Part shown: positions 10,301-18,622 of the stretch, one piece after another
Position numbering within the stretch: the first letter of the stretch is position 1
Layout of the letters: each line of letters begins with the position of its first letter
NCBI RefSeq assembly: GCF_001010355.1
Contig: NZ_JPLA01000027.1
Span: 1-64,000 of the forward strand
Length of the DNA: 64,000 nt
Source of the DNA: Dyella japonica DSM 16301
GTDB taxonomy: Bacteria; Pseudomonadota; Gammaproteobacteria; Xanthomonadales; Rhodanobacteraceae
Direction: 5' to 3'
Program-made: the position numbers and the translations under genes
Notes under the pieces: generated by a model
The model's input: the letters and a program-made list of their open reading frames with translations, nothing else
The model's database searches: none
What the model was told of the DNA's origin: nothing

Positions 10301-10605
10301 CCAACCAGATGAGCTGGTGGGTGATGAACGGCTTCAATGTGGTGGATCAGGAGATCCGCAGCGTGACGCCCGGCTATACCTTGTCCAGCATCGCCGACTA
10401 CAACGGTGACGGCCTGGCCGACCTCCTGTGGGTGGGCACGGCAGGCGACGTCTACGAGTGGCAGGCCACGGGCTCGGGCTTCGAACCGTTCCGGGTGACC
10501 GATGCCTATGGCAGTCCGCTGGTGATCCCGGCCGGCGCGAAGGTGCAGGCGACGCGCCTGCAGGGCTCGGCCACGGCGGGTTACACCATGCCGTCCACAC
10601 CCTGA
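7318..10605 (+). CDS. Secreted sedolisin-type (S53) protease with FG-GAP repeat tail
   Basis: 1095 residues starting at an ATG with GGGGAGAAAACC upstream and a signal peptide (LPWAALMLLGVGSPLVAHAA). A pro-kumamolisin activation domain follows (about 45-200). The serine-carboxyl peptidase domain shows the Glu/Asp pair (GEAALDAEWAG), the oxyanion Asp (SSGDAGSAGCD) and the nucleophilic Ser (GGTSFAAPAMAG). The last ~330 residues are FG-GAP/VCBS-like repeats (DVDGDGYADIVW, DYNGDGLADLLW). The family is active at acidic pH and self-processes its propeptide. It shares its tail module with the protein at 1376-3772, and both are probably type II secreted. Confidence 0.9.
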   Translation: MFRCKAGVLPWAALMLLGVGSPLVAHAAPTQANPLNLAPDKARITGAVDNARLTTLAGSRPTRAMIASDTGAMPAGSQIHNMTLILKRSAEKQGRFDAYVNQLNNPGSPYFHKWLTAKQIGTMFGPAQSDIDQVTQWLTSQGLKVERVMPSGVMIRFSGTPAAVGKAFHTEIHRFKLNGETHFANTKEQQIPQALASVVGGVASLDNFFPKPQYHNVGVVNKDKKTGKWKQLSANPAFTVPPGTVDTAAAYDVVPADFNTIYNVTPLWNQTTPIRGAGQTVAVLERTDVLPADINTFRQAFLPADAKGMVNYTNPIVGVGDTSCPDPGLNGDEGEAALDAEWAGAAAPDANIMFASCDDSNSPSFGPFTAALNMLNNFDVPPPTIFSLSYGECEVMSLTNVVSQVGLIWQQAAAEGVTVFVSSGDAGSAGCDQNEAAALFGSAVNAMASTPFNVAVGGTDFDDFNQYSKYWTQSNLVYGQSAISYIPEQTWNTSCASSKLDVVLKLSDGVTACNDPKGQQFLNTGGGSGGPSTLWNQPEWQTGIYGAPGTATRMLPDVSLFAANGLYGHALVFCMSDPGVGGTACDYTNPDNVYYNSAGGTSFAAPAMAGVQALVNQATNQAHGNVAPALYALGTREYGTNVSPNTGMLAACNSSNGTSVGANCVFNDITQGDIDEPCYAGSTSCYSGKGSNAFGVVSHGGDVSLAPAWKTQAGYDYATGLGSINVANLVNAMTAYDHPRQRGYASPGDFLGPNAAGVDGYSDIALVDSVAGIFTDISMQGSTAMQTKTQSIAPGYTIGAVGAFYQHIDDPAGELLQALLPGLNLASVAWTGPDNQLYVWLSNGSGGQGNYLASAQGAPYGAGWTLVGAGDFDGVGKDELLWRNESTGQIAWWQLDLTATFRLGAIQRHFFVEPPSTLAAAAGYVPTIADVDGDGYADIVWTSRSDNSVYVWINNHAGDFVRHRINDHPAGFTLYGAGDLTGNGKTALIWTNPSSNQMSWWVMNGFNVVDQEIRSVTPGYTLSSIADYNGDGLADLLWVGTAGDVYEWQATGSGFEPFRVTDAYGSPLVIPAGAKVQATRLQGSATAGYTMPSTP

Positions 10606-10640
10606 GCGCACCATCCGCAGCTTCCGTGTTGCGGCGTGAG

Positions 10641-10673
10641 AAAGGCCGGACTATCGTCCGGCCTTTCTTTTTG
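10641..10673 (+). terminator. Rho-independent terminator of the protease gene
   Basis: AAAGGCCGGAC / GTCCGGCCTTT forms a perfect 11-bp stem with a TATC loop, followed by CTTTTTG. It starts 35 nt after the protease stop codon. Confidence 0.9.
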
Positions 10674-10717
10674 CGTTTGCCGTGAGCTCGTGTCCTGGCT
10701 GCCCTGATTGCCACTAC

Positions 10718-10757
10718 TTGGTGCTATGACGGCAGGTACTTAGCTCGCGTTTGGTGC
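10718..10757 (+). promoter_or_regulatory. Two TTGGTGC half-sites, probable NtrC enhancer
   Basis: TTGGTGC occurs at 10718-10724 and 10751-10757, 33 bp apart (three helical turns), about 94-130 bp upstream of the predicted glnA start point. This matches one arm of the NtrC consensus (GCACCA..TGGTGC) and the tandem spacing known for the enterobacterial glnA enhancer. The opposite arms are degenerate, so affinity is uncertain. Confidence 0.5.
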
Positions 10758-10821
10758 AAAGTCGGGCTGCTGCGTGACCCTCCACACGTGGAAGTCCTTG
10801 TCACAAAAGCGTTTCGAGTCA

Positions 10822-10837
10822 TGGCATAGGCTTTGCA
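10822..10837 (+). promoter_or_regulatory. Sigma-54 (RpoN) promoter of glnA
   Basis: TGGCATAGGCTTTGCA carries the invariant GG and GC with exactly 10 nt between them, close to the -24/-12 consensus TGGCAC-N5-TTGC. Transcription would start near 10848, about 40 nt before the glnA ATG. The ntrB-ntrC genes needed to activate it are at 34.1-36.5 kb. Confidence 0.8.
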
Positions 10838-10887
10838 AAAGCGCTCTCGTCTTTCCACATTCCGTCGTTCCAACGCTGAGGTTTCCC

Positions 10888-12303
10888 ATGTCGTCCCCCG
10901 TCCAGAAAGTGCTCGACCTGATCCAGGAACACGAGGTCGAATTCGTCGACCTGCGTTTTGCCGACATGCTCGGCAAGCATCACCACGTGACGTTCCCGGC
11001 GCATGCCATCGACGAGGGCACGTTCGAGGACGGCAAGATGTTCGACGGTTCGTCGATCGCCGGCTGGAAGGGCATCAACGAATCGGACATGGTGCTGATG
11101 CCCGATCCGGACACCGCCTACCTCGACCCGTTCAGCGCCCACACCCAGATGGTCCTGCATTGCGACGTGCTCGAGCCGTCCACCATGCAGGCCTATGGCC
11201 GCGACCCGCGTTCCATCGCCAAGCGCGGTGAGGCGTTCCTCAAGTCCACCGGCATCGCCGACACGGCGTTCTTCGGTCCGGAGCCGGAATTCTTCATCTT
11301 CGATTCCGTGCGCTGGCAGAACGACATGGGCCGCGTGTTCTACGAAATCGGCTCCGAAGAAGCCGCGTGGAGCTCGCGCTACAAGTACGAAGACAACAAC
11401 ACCGGCCACCGTCCGGGCGTAAAGGGCGGCTACTTCCCGGTCAGCCCGGTCGACTCGCTGGGCGACCTGCGCGCCGACATGTGCAAGGTGCTGGAGTCAC
11501 TCGGCCAGGTGGTGGAAGTGCATCACCACGAAGTGGCCAATGCCGGCCAGTGCGAGATCGGCGTGAAGTTCAACACGCTGGTGAAGAAGGCGGACGAACT
11601 GATGACGATGAAGTACGTCATCAAGAACGTGGCGCACCAGAACGGCAAGACCGTCACCTTCATGCCCAAGCCGATCGTTGGCGACAACGGCAGCGGCATG
11701 CACGTGCACCAGTCGCTGGCTAAGGACGGCAACAACATGTTCGCCGGTGATCTGTACGGCGGCCTGTCGCAGACGGCGCTGTGGTACATCGGCGGCATCT
11801 TCAAGCACGCCAAGGCCATCAACGCGTTCGCCAACTCCACCACCAACAGCTACAAGCGCCTGGTGCCGGGCTTCGAAGCGCCGGTGATGCTGGCCTACTC
11901 GGCCCGCAACCGTTCGGCCAGCTGCCGCATTCCGTATGTGTCCAGCCCGAAGGGCCGCCGCATCGAAGTGCGCTTCCCCGATCCGATGAACTCCGGCTAC
12001 CTGGTGTTCACCGCGCTGATGATGGCCGGCCTGGACGGCATCATCAACAAGATCGACCCGGGCGCACCGGCCGACAAGGATCTGTACGACCTGCCGCCGG
12101 AAGAAGAGAAGAACATCCCGCAGGTCTGCGCCAGCCTCGACGAAGCGCTCAACGCGCTCGACAAGGACCGCGACTTCCTCAAGGCCGGTGGCGTGTTCAC
12201 CGACGACTTCATCGATGCGTACATCGCATTGAAGATGCAGGAAGTGACCCGCTACCGCGCCAGCACGCATCCGCTGGAGTTCCAGATGTACTACGCGCTC
12301 TGA
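10888..12303 (+). CDS. glnA: Type I glutamine synthetase
   Basis: 471 residues, the normal length of the dodecameric GSI-beta enzyme that makes glutamine from glutamate, ammonia and ATP. Visible signatures include [17 protein letters not shown], the metal/glutamate-binding segment [11 protein letters not shown], the ATP-binding [16 protein letters not shown] and the adenylylation-type loop [10 protein letters not shown]. The ATG at 10888 fits the usual N-terminus. It has a sigma-54 promoter with NtrC-like half-sites upstream and its own terminator, so it is a monocistronic, nitrogen-regulated gene. ntrB is not downstream as in enterics but 22 kb away. Confidence 0.98.
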   Translation: MSSPVQKVLDLIQEHEVEFVDLRFADMLGKHHHVTFPAHAIDEGTFEDGKMFDGSSIAGWKGINESDMVLMPDPDTAYLDPFSAHTQMVLHCDVLEPSTMQAYGRDPRSIAKRGEAFLKSTGIADTAFFGPEPEFFIFDSVRWQNDMGRVFYEIGSEEAAWSSRYKYEDNNTGHRPGVKGGYFPVSPVDSLGDLRADMCKVLESLGQVVEVHHHEVANAGQCEIGVKFNTLVKKADELMTMKYVIKNVAHQNGKTVTFMPKPIVGDNGSGMHVHQSLAKDGNNMFAGDLYGGLSQTALWYIGGIFKHAKAINAFANSTTNSYKRLVPGFEAPVMLAYSARNRSASCRIPYVSSPKGRRIEVRFPDPMNSGYLVFTALMMAGLDGIINKIDPGAPADKDLYDLPPEEEKNIPQVCASLDEALNALDKDRDFLKAGGVFTDDFIDAYIALKMQEVTRYRASTHPLEFQMYYAL

Positions 12304-12330
12304 TCGCAAGTTTCCGCGATGGCAGAGAGA

Positions 12331-12360
12331 CGACGGGCGCTTCGGCGCCCTTCGTTTTTT
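12331..12360 (+). terminator. Rho-independent terminator of glnA
   Basis: GGGCGC-TTCG-GCGCCC, extended by a CGA/TCG pairing around one mismatch, is followed by a run of T (TTCGTTTTTT). It begins 28 nt after the glnA stop. Confidence 0.9.
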
Positions 12361-12400
12361 CTGTGGCTAGAATGCGTGCAGGGACACAAGGGGAACTTGC

Positions 12401-13732
12401 ATGCATCGCGCGCTGAAGGGAATGCTGTGGGCGGTCGCTGGAATGATCGTCGCCATCGTGGCGGCGTTTGCATGGGGGCGCTTGCGGCCGCCGACGCCGG
12501 AGCAGGCCAACGCATTGGCCGCGCTGCAAGCGAATAGCCAACCGCCGCAGGGGCGCAATGCGTATCCATGGCTGTGGTTTGCTGATTACGACGTGCCAGC
12601 TGATCAGCTCGACGCGGCGTATGCGAAGGATCGCCTGCGCGTGCTCGCGTGGGAATCGAACTTCAAGCCGGGAACCGGCAGCACCGACCCCATACCCAAC
12701 CCGCAAGCCGACTTCCCCGCGCTTGCGAAGATGTCCCGCGCAGATCGAGAGCTGCTGTGCAAGCCGCGCGAAGCCGATTGCCCGGGCAAAGTGCGAGCGC
12801 ATCGCGATGAAGTGAACCAGTTGCTGACACGTCACCAGCACAGGCTCGCGCGTGATGAAGCGCTGCGTGACTTCGACTACGTCTGGACAGATATGCCCAT
12901 GGCCCCCGTGGCGCCGATGCCGTCCTTCGGTGCATCCATGGGACTGTGGCATACCGCCATCGCAGCGAACTTCCTCGACGGTCACGCAGCACAAGCGATG
13001 GACGCCGCCTGCACGCAAGTGGCGACCATGCGCCGACTGCACGCGCACAGCAACACGCTGGTCAGCACGTTGATCTTCGCTGCGCGGTTGCGTGGCGCCG
13101 TGCAGCTGTTCGTGCAGCTGTTGGCGGCGTTTCCGGCCGATGAACCTCTGCCCGCATCGTGCGCGGCAGCGTTCGTGCCGGTGACCAACGCGGATATCGA
13201 CCTATGTCCGAGCATCCGCTCGGAATTTGCCCTGGTGGCATCCCCTGAGCTCTTCGGAAAACAGGAGCACTGGTACGACAACCTGAGCGTGAATGCGAAG
13301 GGGGCGCGACTCATGTTGGCGCCGCGTTACGGTGCCCTATGCAACGCATCGCTGCCAGAGAGGTTGTTGTCGGACAAACGCGTGGCGTTGGCGACCGCTC
13401 CGCCAGACGTCGACATCTTCGATCTGGTTTCCAATAGCGCGGGCACCATCTTGTCCCGTATTCCCGGACCCGCCTTCGATCCCTACCTCGCGCGCCAACA
13501 GGATGTCGCTGCCAGTCTTCGCATGGGCGCCCTGATCCTCTGGTTGCGGGAAACGCACGATCACGCTGTGCCGTTGCAACAACGCTTGGCTACACGTCCG
13601 GCGTGGATGCTTTTTGCGGACGACCGTCATGTCGAGGTCACGGCAGACAGCAAGAGTATTCACATGGATGTGCGGGACACCACCAGCAGTGATCCATGGC
13701 CCACCATCTGGCCGCTTCCTGCAGGGATCTAG
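12401..13732 (+). CDS. Membrane-anchored protein of unknown function
   Basis: 443 residues with AAGGGGA before the ATG. A single N-terminal hydrophobic helix (LWAVAGMIVAIVAAFAW, about 9-25) and no other clear membrane segment suggest an anchor with a large periplasmic domain. The body contains several Cys residues (LLCKPREADCPG, LCPSIRSE, LCNASLPE), which would suit disulfide bonds in the periplasm. I do not recognise the family. It lies after glnA behind a strong terminator, so co-transcription is unlikely, and it is convergent with the M23 peptidase gene. Confidence 0.75.
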   Translation: MHRALKGMLWAVAGMIVAIVAAFAWGRLRPPTPEQANALAALQANSQPPQGRNAYPWLWFADYDVPADQLDAAYAKDRLRVLAWESNFKPGTGSTDPIPNPQADFPALAKMSRADRELLCKPREADCPGKVRAHRDEVNQLLTRHQHRLARDEALRDFDYVWTDMPMAPVAPMPSFGASMGLWHTAIAANFLDGHAAQAMDAACTQVATMRRLHAHSNTLVSTLIFAARLRGAVQLFVQLLAAFPADEPLPASCAAAFVPVTNADIDLCPSIRSEFALVASPELFGKQEHWYDNLSVNAKGARLMLAPRYGALCNASLPERLLSDKRVALATAPPDVDIFDLVSNSAGTILSRIPGPAFDPYLARQQDVAASLRMGALILWLRETHDHAVPLQQRLATRPAWMLFADDRHVEVTADSKSIHMDVRDTTSSDPWPTIWPLPAGI

Positions 13733-13741
13733 GACATAACC

Positions 13742-14893
13742 TCAACGGCCGTTGCCAAAGTCCACCACCCAAAGCGGCGCAGGAAAGCCATCACCGATTG
13801 CGGGCGCTGTTGCCGGCATCCAGGGCTTGCCCTGGGCGAAGTCCTCGATCGATGCATAGCCGCCGAGGACGCGAAACGGCTCCATGGCATAGGGCAACCC
13901 TTCCGCAGCGAGCGGCGCATTGGCATCGCTCACGTGGAAGTGCAGATGCGGGCCGGTGGATTCGCCGGTAAAGCCTAGTTGCCCGATCACCTCGCCGCGA
14001 TGCACACGCTGGCCGGCTTTCACGCGGATGCTTGCAGGCTTGAGGTGTTCGTAGAACGCGTAGCGTCCATCGCCCAGATCGAGGCTCACGTAGTTGCCGG
14101 CAGCATCTTCCAGCGTCACCTTGTGCGCGGCACCTTCGGCCAGCGTCGCCGGTTCGGCGACGCCTTCACCCGTCGATGCCACGGTGGCATCGGCGACTGC
14201 GACCACGTTGGCGGCATAGCCGAACCATTGGCTGGGCAACTCGCCCTTGTCCTTGGCGAAGCCCCCGTGCGGTCCCAGAAGGATCCAATCGATCGCAAAC
14301 CGGCCAGGTACTTTGACGCTGCCGTCGGTGGCGTAAAGCACACGACGATGGCCGCGCTCCCAACTCGCATCGTAGATCGCTACCCACGGGCCGCCACGCA
14401 GGGGCGCGCCGAGTTGCAGCGGCGGGCGCCGGGATGTCGTGATATTGGCGCCATCGGCGGTGAGGTCTTGATTCGCCTGAGCGGCGTAAACCACGCGGTG
14501 GTGCAGGTGCACCGCAGCGGTGTCGGCAAGCGGGACAGAGAGATAGGCCACGGCCGACATGCCCGGCGCCATGCGCAAGCGCTCATCGCCTTTGGCGCGA
14601 TCGGCCCTGCCGACAGCTGCGGCCAGTTCGCTGCCCACCAAACCGACCAGCATGTGTTGCTGATCGTCGAGCACTTCGATGCGCTGGATCGTCAGCGTCT
14701 CCTGCGCCTCGTTGGTGAGGTGCAGTTCGTACAGCAGGGACGCCTTGCCGGCGACGACGACCGGTTCCGGCGTCCACGGCACGCGCAGATCGAATGATTG
14801 GTGCAGCGGTGCACGTTGCGCGATGACGGCTGGCGCAGTGAGCAACATGAGCAAAGCGAAGAGAGACCCGCGCCAGCAACGCATCGGCGTCAT
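13742..14893 (-). CDS. Exported M23-family (LytM-like) metallopeptidase
   Basis: About 383 residues from MTPMRCWRGSLFALLMLLTAPAVIAQ, a good signal peptide; a second ATG three codons later is possible. The N-terminal half is a beta-rich domain. The C-terminal LytM region carries the expected zinc ligands: His and Asp in GHRRVLYATDG..RFAIDW, and the HxH motif in GPHLHFHVSD. Such enzymes cleave peptidoglycan cross-links or act as amidase activators, in the periplasm or secreted. Loop lengths between motifs match the RFAIDW subfamily. It is downstream of the GH39 gene, separated by a hairpin. Confidence 0.88.
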   Translation of the reverse strand: MTPMRCWRGSLFALLMLLTAPAVIAQRAPLHQSFDLRVPWTPEPVVVAGKASLLYELHLTNEAQETLTIQRIEVLDDQQHMLVGLVGSELAAAVGRADRAKGDERLRMAPGMSAVAYLSVPLADTAAVHLHHRVVYAAQANQDLTADGANITTSRRPPLQLGAPLRGGPWVAIYDASWERGHRRVLYATDGSVKVPGRFAIDWILLGPHGGFAKDKGELPSQWFGYAANVVAVADATVASTGEGVAEPATLAEGAAHKVTLEDAAGNYVSLDLGDGRYAFYEHLKPASIRVKAGQRVHRGEVIGQLGFTGESTGPHLHFHVSDANAPLAAEGLPYAMEPFRVLGGYASIEDFAQGKPWMPATAPAIGDGFPAPLWVVDFGNGR

Positions 14894-14980
14894 CCGTGTG
14901 GATAGCAGCGCGAGCTTTGATCCGCGAAGGATCAGGCGCCAATGCCAGAGGTCACTGCGCCCGTTGCGGCGGGATAAAGC

Positions 14981-15022
14981 AGCGTGTGACGTCGCCACGA
15001 GGGGATGGCGGCGTCACACGCT
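14981..15022 (-). terminator. Long hairpin between GH39 and M23 genes
   Basis: AGCGTGTGACG pairs with CGTCACACGCT and the stem continues through a T-G pair into CGCC/GGCG, giving about 16 bp with a 10-nt loop. It lies 10 nt after the GH39 stop, before the M23 start. The T tract after it is weak (GCTGCTTTATC), so termination may be partial. Confidence 0.55.
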
Positions 15023-15031
15023 CGTTGGTGG

Positions 15032-16591
15032 TCAGTGCAGTTCCACCACCACCAGACCCTGCGGCGGGATATCGATGCTCAGGCGGCCGTTCTGCAGGGT
15101 GGCCTGTTCCGGAGCGGCGAGTTTGCCCGCCTCACGTAGCTGAGTGATCTGTTCGCGGCTCGGGGTTGCCGGGCGGCCCATTTTGTCGAAGGCGGCCACG
15201 GCGTTTCCGTGATCCTGATCCAGGCGCCACACCGTCGCACCGGTGGCTTTGCCCAGATGCTTCAGGTCCACATCGAAGTGCTTGGTGTCGCCGGTGGGCA
15301 CGCCCGGCGTGTAATCGGCGGTGTCGCCCAGTGGCTTGGTGTAGTTCCACAAGGCCAGCACGACGGTGCCATCGGCGCGGCGCGTGGCCAGGGCGCTGTC
15401 AGTCTTCAGCGGCAGCTGCGTCTCGCCGAGTTTGTGCAGCATGGCGAACGCGTTGAACGCGGGCTTCTCGATGCGATCGGCAGCGATCAGGCCAAAGCCG
15501 CCGTAGAACGGCGTCTTCACCACGCCTTGTTCGTCAAACACGTCGGAGAACGACCAGTAGCTCATCATGTCGACCTTGCCCGCGCATTCGCGAATGGTGT
15601 TGGCCATCCACGGGCCCATGTAGACCGTGTCGGTGACATTGGGCAGGTTGGCGTACGAAGCGTTGTATTCGCTGTAGATCAGCGGCAGCTTCGGGAACGG
15701 CGATGCGCCGATTTCCTTATGCGACTTGTCCACGGCGCGGCAGACCATGTCCCGGCGCGGAATGTTTTCCGTGGTCTTGAACACATTGTCGGCGGTGTCG
15801 TCGCCGTACACATGCGTGCTGACGAAATCGATCGGCGCGCCGCTCTGCTTCACATGCTTGAGGAACTCCGGCAACCACGCCGCCTGGGCGGTGGCCGGGC
15901 CGCCGATGCGGAACTGCCTGTCCACCGACTTCACCGTGCGCGCGGTGCGGTCGTACAGTTCGTAATAGGTGTCCTTCTCCGGCTTGCCGCCCCAGAAGGC
16001 GAGATTCGGTTCGTTCCAGACCTCGAAGTACCAGCTGCGCACTTCGTCGATGCCGTAGCGCTCGATCTCATGCTTGAGGAAGGCGCGCACCAGCGCGTCC
16101 CACTCGGCCGGATCCTTCGGCGGCATCACGTTGGGGTGATACCAGAAGTCGTGGTGGCTGGCCGGATCGGTGCTCATTTCCGGCGGCATGAAGCCCAGCT
16201 CGACGAACGGCTTGACGCCACGCGCGAGCAGGCCGTCGTAGACCTGGTCGACATAGCTGAAGTTGAACTGCAGCTTGCCCTGCGCATCGCGGTAGGCCAC
16301 GCCCATGTCGCGGTCGAAGATGCCGTGGAAGCGCACATAGCTGAAGCCGGTGGCGCCCTTCACCGCTTCCAGATCCTTGCGGTAGTCGTCGCGCAGCGCC
16401 AGCACGGCGCGGCCGGAGCCGAACATGTTTTCCCAGAAGTGCGGCAGCGGCGTGCCCTTGGCCGTCGCATCCACCTGCAGCTGCACGGCGTCGTTGCCGG
16501 CGGGCGCCGCGTGCACCGAGCCGAGCAGGGCGAGGCAGGCCGCGGCGCAGGTGCGCAGGGCAAGGCGGCGGAGCGGCGACGGGGTAGTCAT
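15032..16591 (-). CDS. GH39 beta-xylosidase, exported
   Basis: 519 residues from an ATG with GAAGGACTC upstream. A signal peptide ends near residue 29 (LLGSVHAA). The TIM-barrel catalytic domain contains the GH39 acid/base Glu194 (FEVWNEPNL) and nucleophile Glu308 (IYSEYNAS), both intact. GH39 enzymes release xylose from beta-1,4-xylo-oligosaccharides; some act on other beta-linked pentosides. Divergent from a GH43 enzyme across a LacI-type operator, it forms a small xylan/arabinoxylan-degrading locus. Confidence 0.93.
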   Translation of the reverse strand: MTTPSPLRRLALRTCAAACLALLGSVHAAPAGNDAVQLQVDATAKGTPLPHFWENMFGSGRAVLALRDDYRKDLEAVKGATGFSYVRFHGIFDRDMGVAYRDAQGKLQFNFSYVDQVYDGLLARGVKPFVELGFMPPEMSTDPASHHDFWYHPNVMPPKDPAEWDALVRAFLKHEIERYGIDEVRSWYFEVWNEPNLAFWGGKPEKDTYYELYDRTARTVKSVDRQFRIGGPATAQAAWLPEFLKHVKQSGAPIDFVSTHVYGDDTADNVFKTTENIPRRDMVCRAVDKSHKEIGASPFPKLPLIYSEYNASYANLPNVTDTVYMGPWMANTIRECAGKVDMMSYWSFSDVFDEQGVVKTPFYGGFGLIAADRIEKPAFNAFAMLHKLGETQLPLKTDSALATRRADGTVVLALWNYTKPLGDTADYTPGVPTGDTKHFDVDLKHLGKATGATVWRLDQDHGNAVAAFDKMGRPATPSREQITQLREAGKLAAPEQATLQNGRLSIDIPPQGLVVVELH

Positions 16592-16645
16592 GACGAGTCC
16601 TTCGATCAACGGGGAGAGGGTTGGCCGGCCGTGATCGGGCGGCTA

Positions 16646-16665
16646 CGATGTAAACGTTTACGTCG
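16646..16665. promoter_or_regulatory. LacI-family operator between GH39 and GH43 genes
   Basis: CGATGTAAACGTTTACGTCG is a near-perfect 20-bp palindrome (9 of 10 pairs) centred on the CpG typical of LacI/GalR-family operators. It sits about 55 nt upstream of the GH39 start and 86 nt upstream of the GH43 start, well placed to control both. No LacI-family gene is in the window, so the regulator must be elsewhere. Confidence 0.75.
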
Positions 16666-16750
16666 ATGGTGACGGAGTCTCTTACAGACCGGGTCACCTG
16701 ATCAATAAGGGAAGTTCACAGAATCCGGCGCCGCTGCGCTGCAGCATGGG

Positions 16751-18622
16751 ATGTATCCGATGTCAGACCCTGTCTCCAAGGCTTTTGCCCCGCTTCGGAT
16801 CGCCATGTTTTGCTGCATGGCATGGCTGGTCGCGGCGGCCGCATCCGCCGCGCCGGCGGCTTCGCGGACCTGGGCCAACCCCGTCGACATCGACTACCGT
16901 TACAACTTCGAGCAGATGAACGAGGGCATTTCCTACCGCACCGGCGCCGACCCGGCGGTGGTGCGCTACGGCGATGCCTACTACCTGTTCATGACGCTCG
17001 CGGACGGTTACTGGCACTCCACCGACCTGCTGCACTGGGACTTCGTGCAGCCCGATCAATGGCCGTTCGACAGCGAAGTGGCGCCGGCCACGCTGGTGGC
17101 GGATGGACGGCTATTCCTCATGCAGTCCGCCACTGAGCCGCGGCCGTTGCTCGCAAGCACGGATCCGGCGCACGGCCATTGGACCTTTTGGACGCGTCTG
17201 TTGCCGCCTATCCCAGGCGCCGTCTCCAGCGTCGGCGAAGCGACGATGAAACCCGATGAGCTGCCGCCCGGCCCCTGGGACCCTGCGCTATTTCAGGACA
17301 ACGACGGCAAGGTCTATCTGTACTGGGATTCGTCCAACGTGCATCCGCTGTATGGCGCCCAGCTCGATCTGAAGTTCGGTGATGCCGACCAAGGCGAGGG
17401 CAAGCGTCTGAGCTTCGCTACTCGGCCGCAGTCCTTGCTTCAGTTGAACCCGACCCAGCACGGCTGGGAGCGCTTCGGCCAGGATCACACCGATGAAACG
17501 ACCAAGCCGTTTCTCGAGGGCGCCTGGATGAATCGCCACGGCGACCGCTACTACCTGCAGTACGCCGCGCCAGGCACGGAGTTCAATGTCTACGGCACCG
17601 GCGTCGTGGTGGGCGATGCGCCGCTCGGCCCGTTCCGTTATGCACCCTACAACCCGGTCGGCGAGAAGCCGGGCGGTTTCGTCACTGGTGTGGGCCATGG
17701 CTCAACCTTCGAGGACGCCCACGGCAATGTGTGGAATACCGGCACGTCGTGGATCGGTTCCAACTGGACCTTCGAGCGCCGCATCGGCCTCTACCCAGCC
17801 GGTTTCCATGCGGACGGCCAAATGTGGATCGATACCCGCTTCGGCGATTTCCCGCACCGCATGCCCGACCATGCGATGCAGGAAGGCGAGGACACCTTCA
17901 CCGGCTGGATGCTGTTGTCCTATCGCAAGCAGGCCACGGCATCGTCATCGCAGCCCGGGCATCCGGCCTCGGCAGCGACGGATGAAAATCCGCGCACGTT
18001 CTGGCTGGCCGACAGCAACACGGCGGGTCAGACGCTGACGGTGGATCTTGGCGGCGAGCGCACGGTGCGCGCCGTGCAGGTGAACTTCGCGGACTACCAG
18101 TCCGGACGCTACGGTGATGCGCCCGACATCGTCACGCAGTTCGTGCTGGAAGGATCGCGCGATGGCACGCACTGGAGCACCTTGGCCGATCTTTCACACG
18201 AAACGCGCGATCGCGCCAACGCCTACGTCGAACTCGATCGAGCGGCGCGGATTCGATATGTGCGCTATCGCCATCAGCATGTGGGCGCACGCACGCTGGC
18301 GATTGCGGATCTGCGCGTCTTCGGTAACGCCGACGGTGCACTGCCTGCAGCGCCGGCGCTGCAGTCGGCCAAGCGCCTGAGCGACACGCGCGATGCCGAG
18401 ATCGTGTGGACGCCGGTGCCCGGCGCGGTGGGTTACAACGTGCGCTGGGGGCTGGCGGTCGATCGTCTGCATTCGACCTATCAGCGCTTTGCCGACCAAC
18501 CCACCCGACTCGTACTGCACGCGTTGAACAAGGGCGTGAACTACGTGGTGGCGGTCGAAGCGTTCGACGAGCACGGCGTTTCCGCGCTTTCACGCGTGCA
18601 AAGTCTTCCCGCGGGCGATTGA
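16751..18622 (+). CDS. GH43-family glycosidase with F5/8-type C and FN3-like domains
   Basis: 623 residues with an N-terminal hydrophobic export signal (MFCCMAWLVAAAASAAPA, about 20-37). The five-bladed propeller shows the GH43 catalytic residues: Asp67 in TGADPAV, the modulating Asp in WDPALFQDNDG and the acid Glu in FLEGAWMN. A discoidin-like carbohydrate-binding domain follows (about 395-520, TVDLGGERTVRAVQVNF), then a fibronectin III-like end (WTPVPGAVGYNVRWG). The probable substrate is xylan or arabinoxylan side chains. The ribosome binding site is weak, so the start is uncertain. It ends directly against the stop of the convergent FUSC gene. Confidence 0.9.
   Translation: MYPMSDPVSKAFAPLRIAMFCCMAWLVAAAASAAPAASRTWANPVDIDYRYNFEQMNEGISYRTGADPAVVRYGDAYYLFMTLADGYWHSTDLLHWDFVQPDQWPFDSEVAPATLVADGRLFLMQSATEPRPLLASTDPAHGHWTFWTRLLPPIPGAVSSVGEATMKPDELPPGPWDPALFQDNDGKVYLYWDSSNVHPLYGAQLDLKFGDADQGEGKRLSFATRPQSLLQLNPTQHGWERFGQDHTDETTKPFLEGAWMNRHGDRYYLQYAAPGTEFNVYGTGVVVGDAPLGPFRYAPYNPVGEKPGGFVTGVGHGSTFEDAHGNVWNTGTSWIGSNWTFERRIGLYPAGFHADGQMWIDTRFGDFPHRMPDHAMQEGEDTFTGWMLLSYRKQATASSSQPGHPASAATDENPRTFWLADSNTAGQTLTVDLGGERTVRAVQVNFADYQSGRYGDAPDIVTQFVLEGSRDGTHWSTLADLSHETRDRANAYVELDRAARIRYVRYRHQHVGARTLAIADLRVFGNADGALPAAPALQSAKRLSDTRDAEIVWTPVPGAVGYNVRWGLAVDRLHSTYQRFADQPTRLVLHALNKGVNYVVAVEAFDEHGVSALSRVQSLPAGD

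Noticed and set aside
7900-10614. Very long open frame on the strand opposite the sedolisin gene
   Set aside because: It is a mirror of codon use in a G+C-rich gene: Arg/His/Val-rich translation, no ribosome binding site and no recognisable domain, while the sense strand encodes a clear protease.
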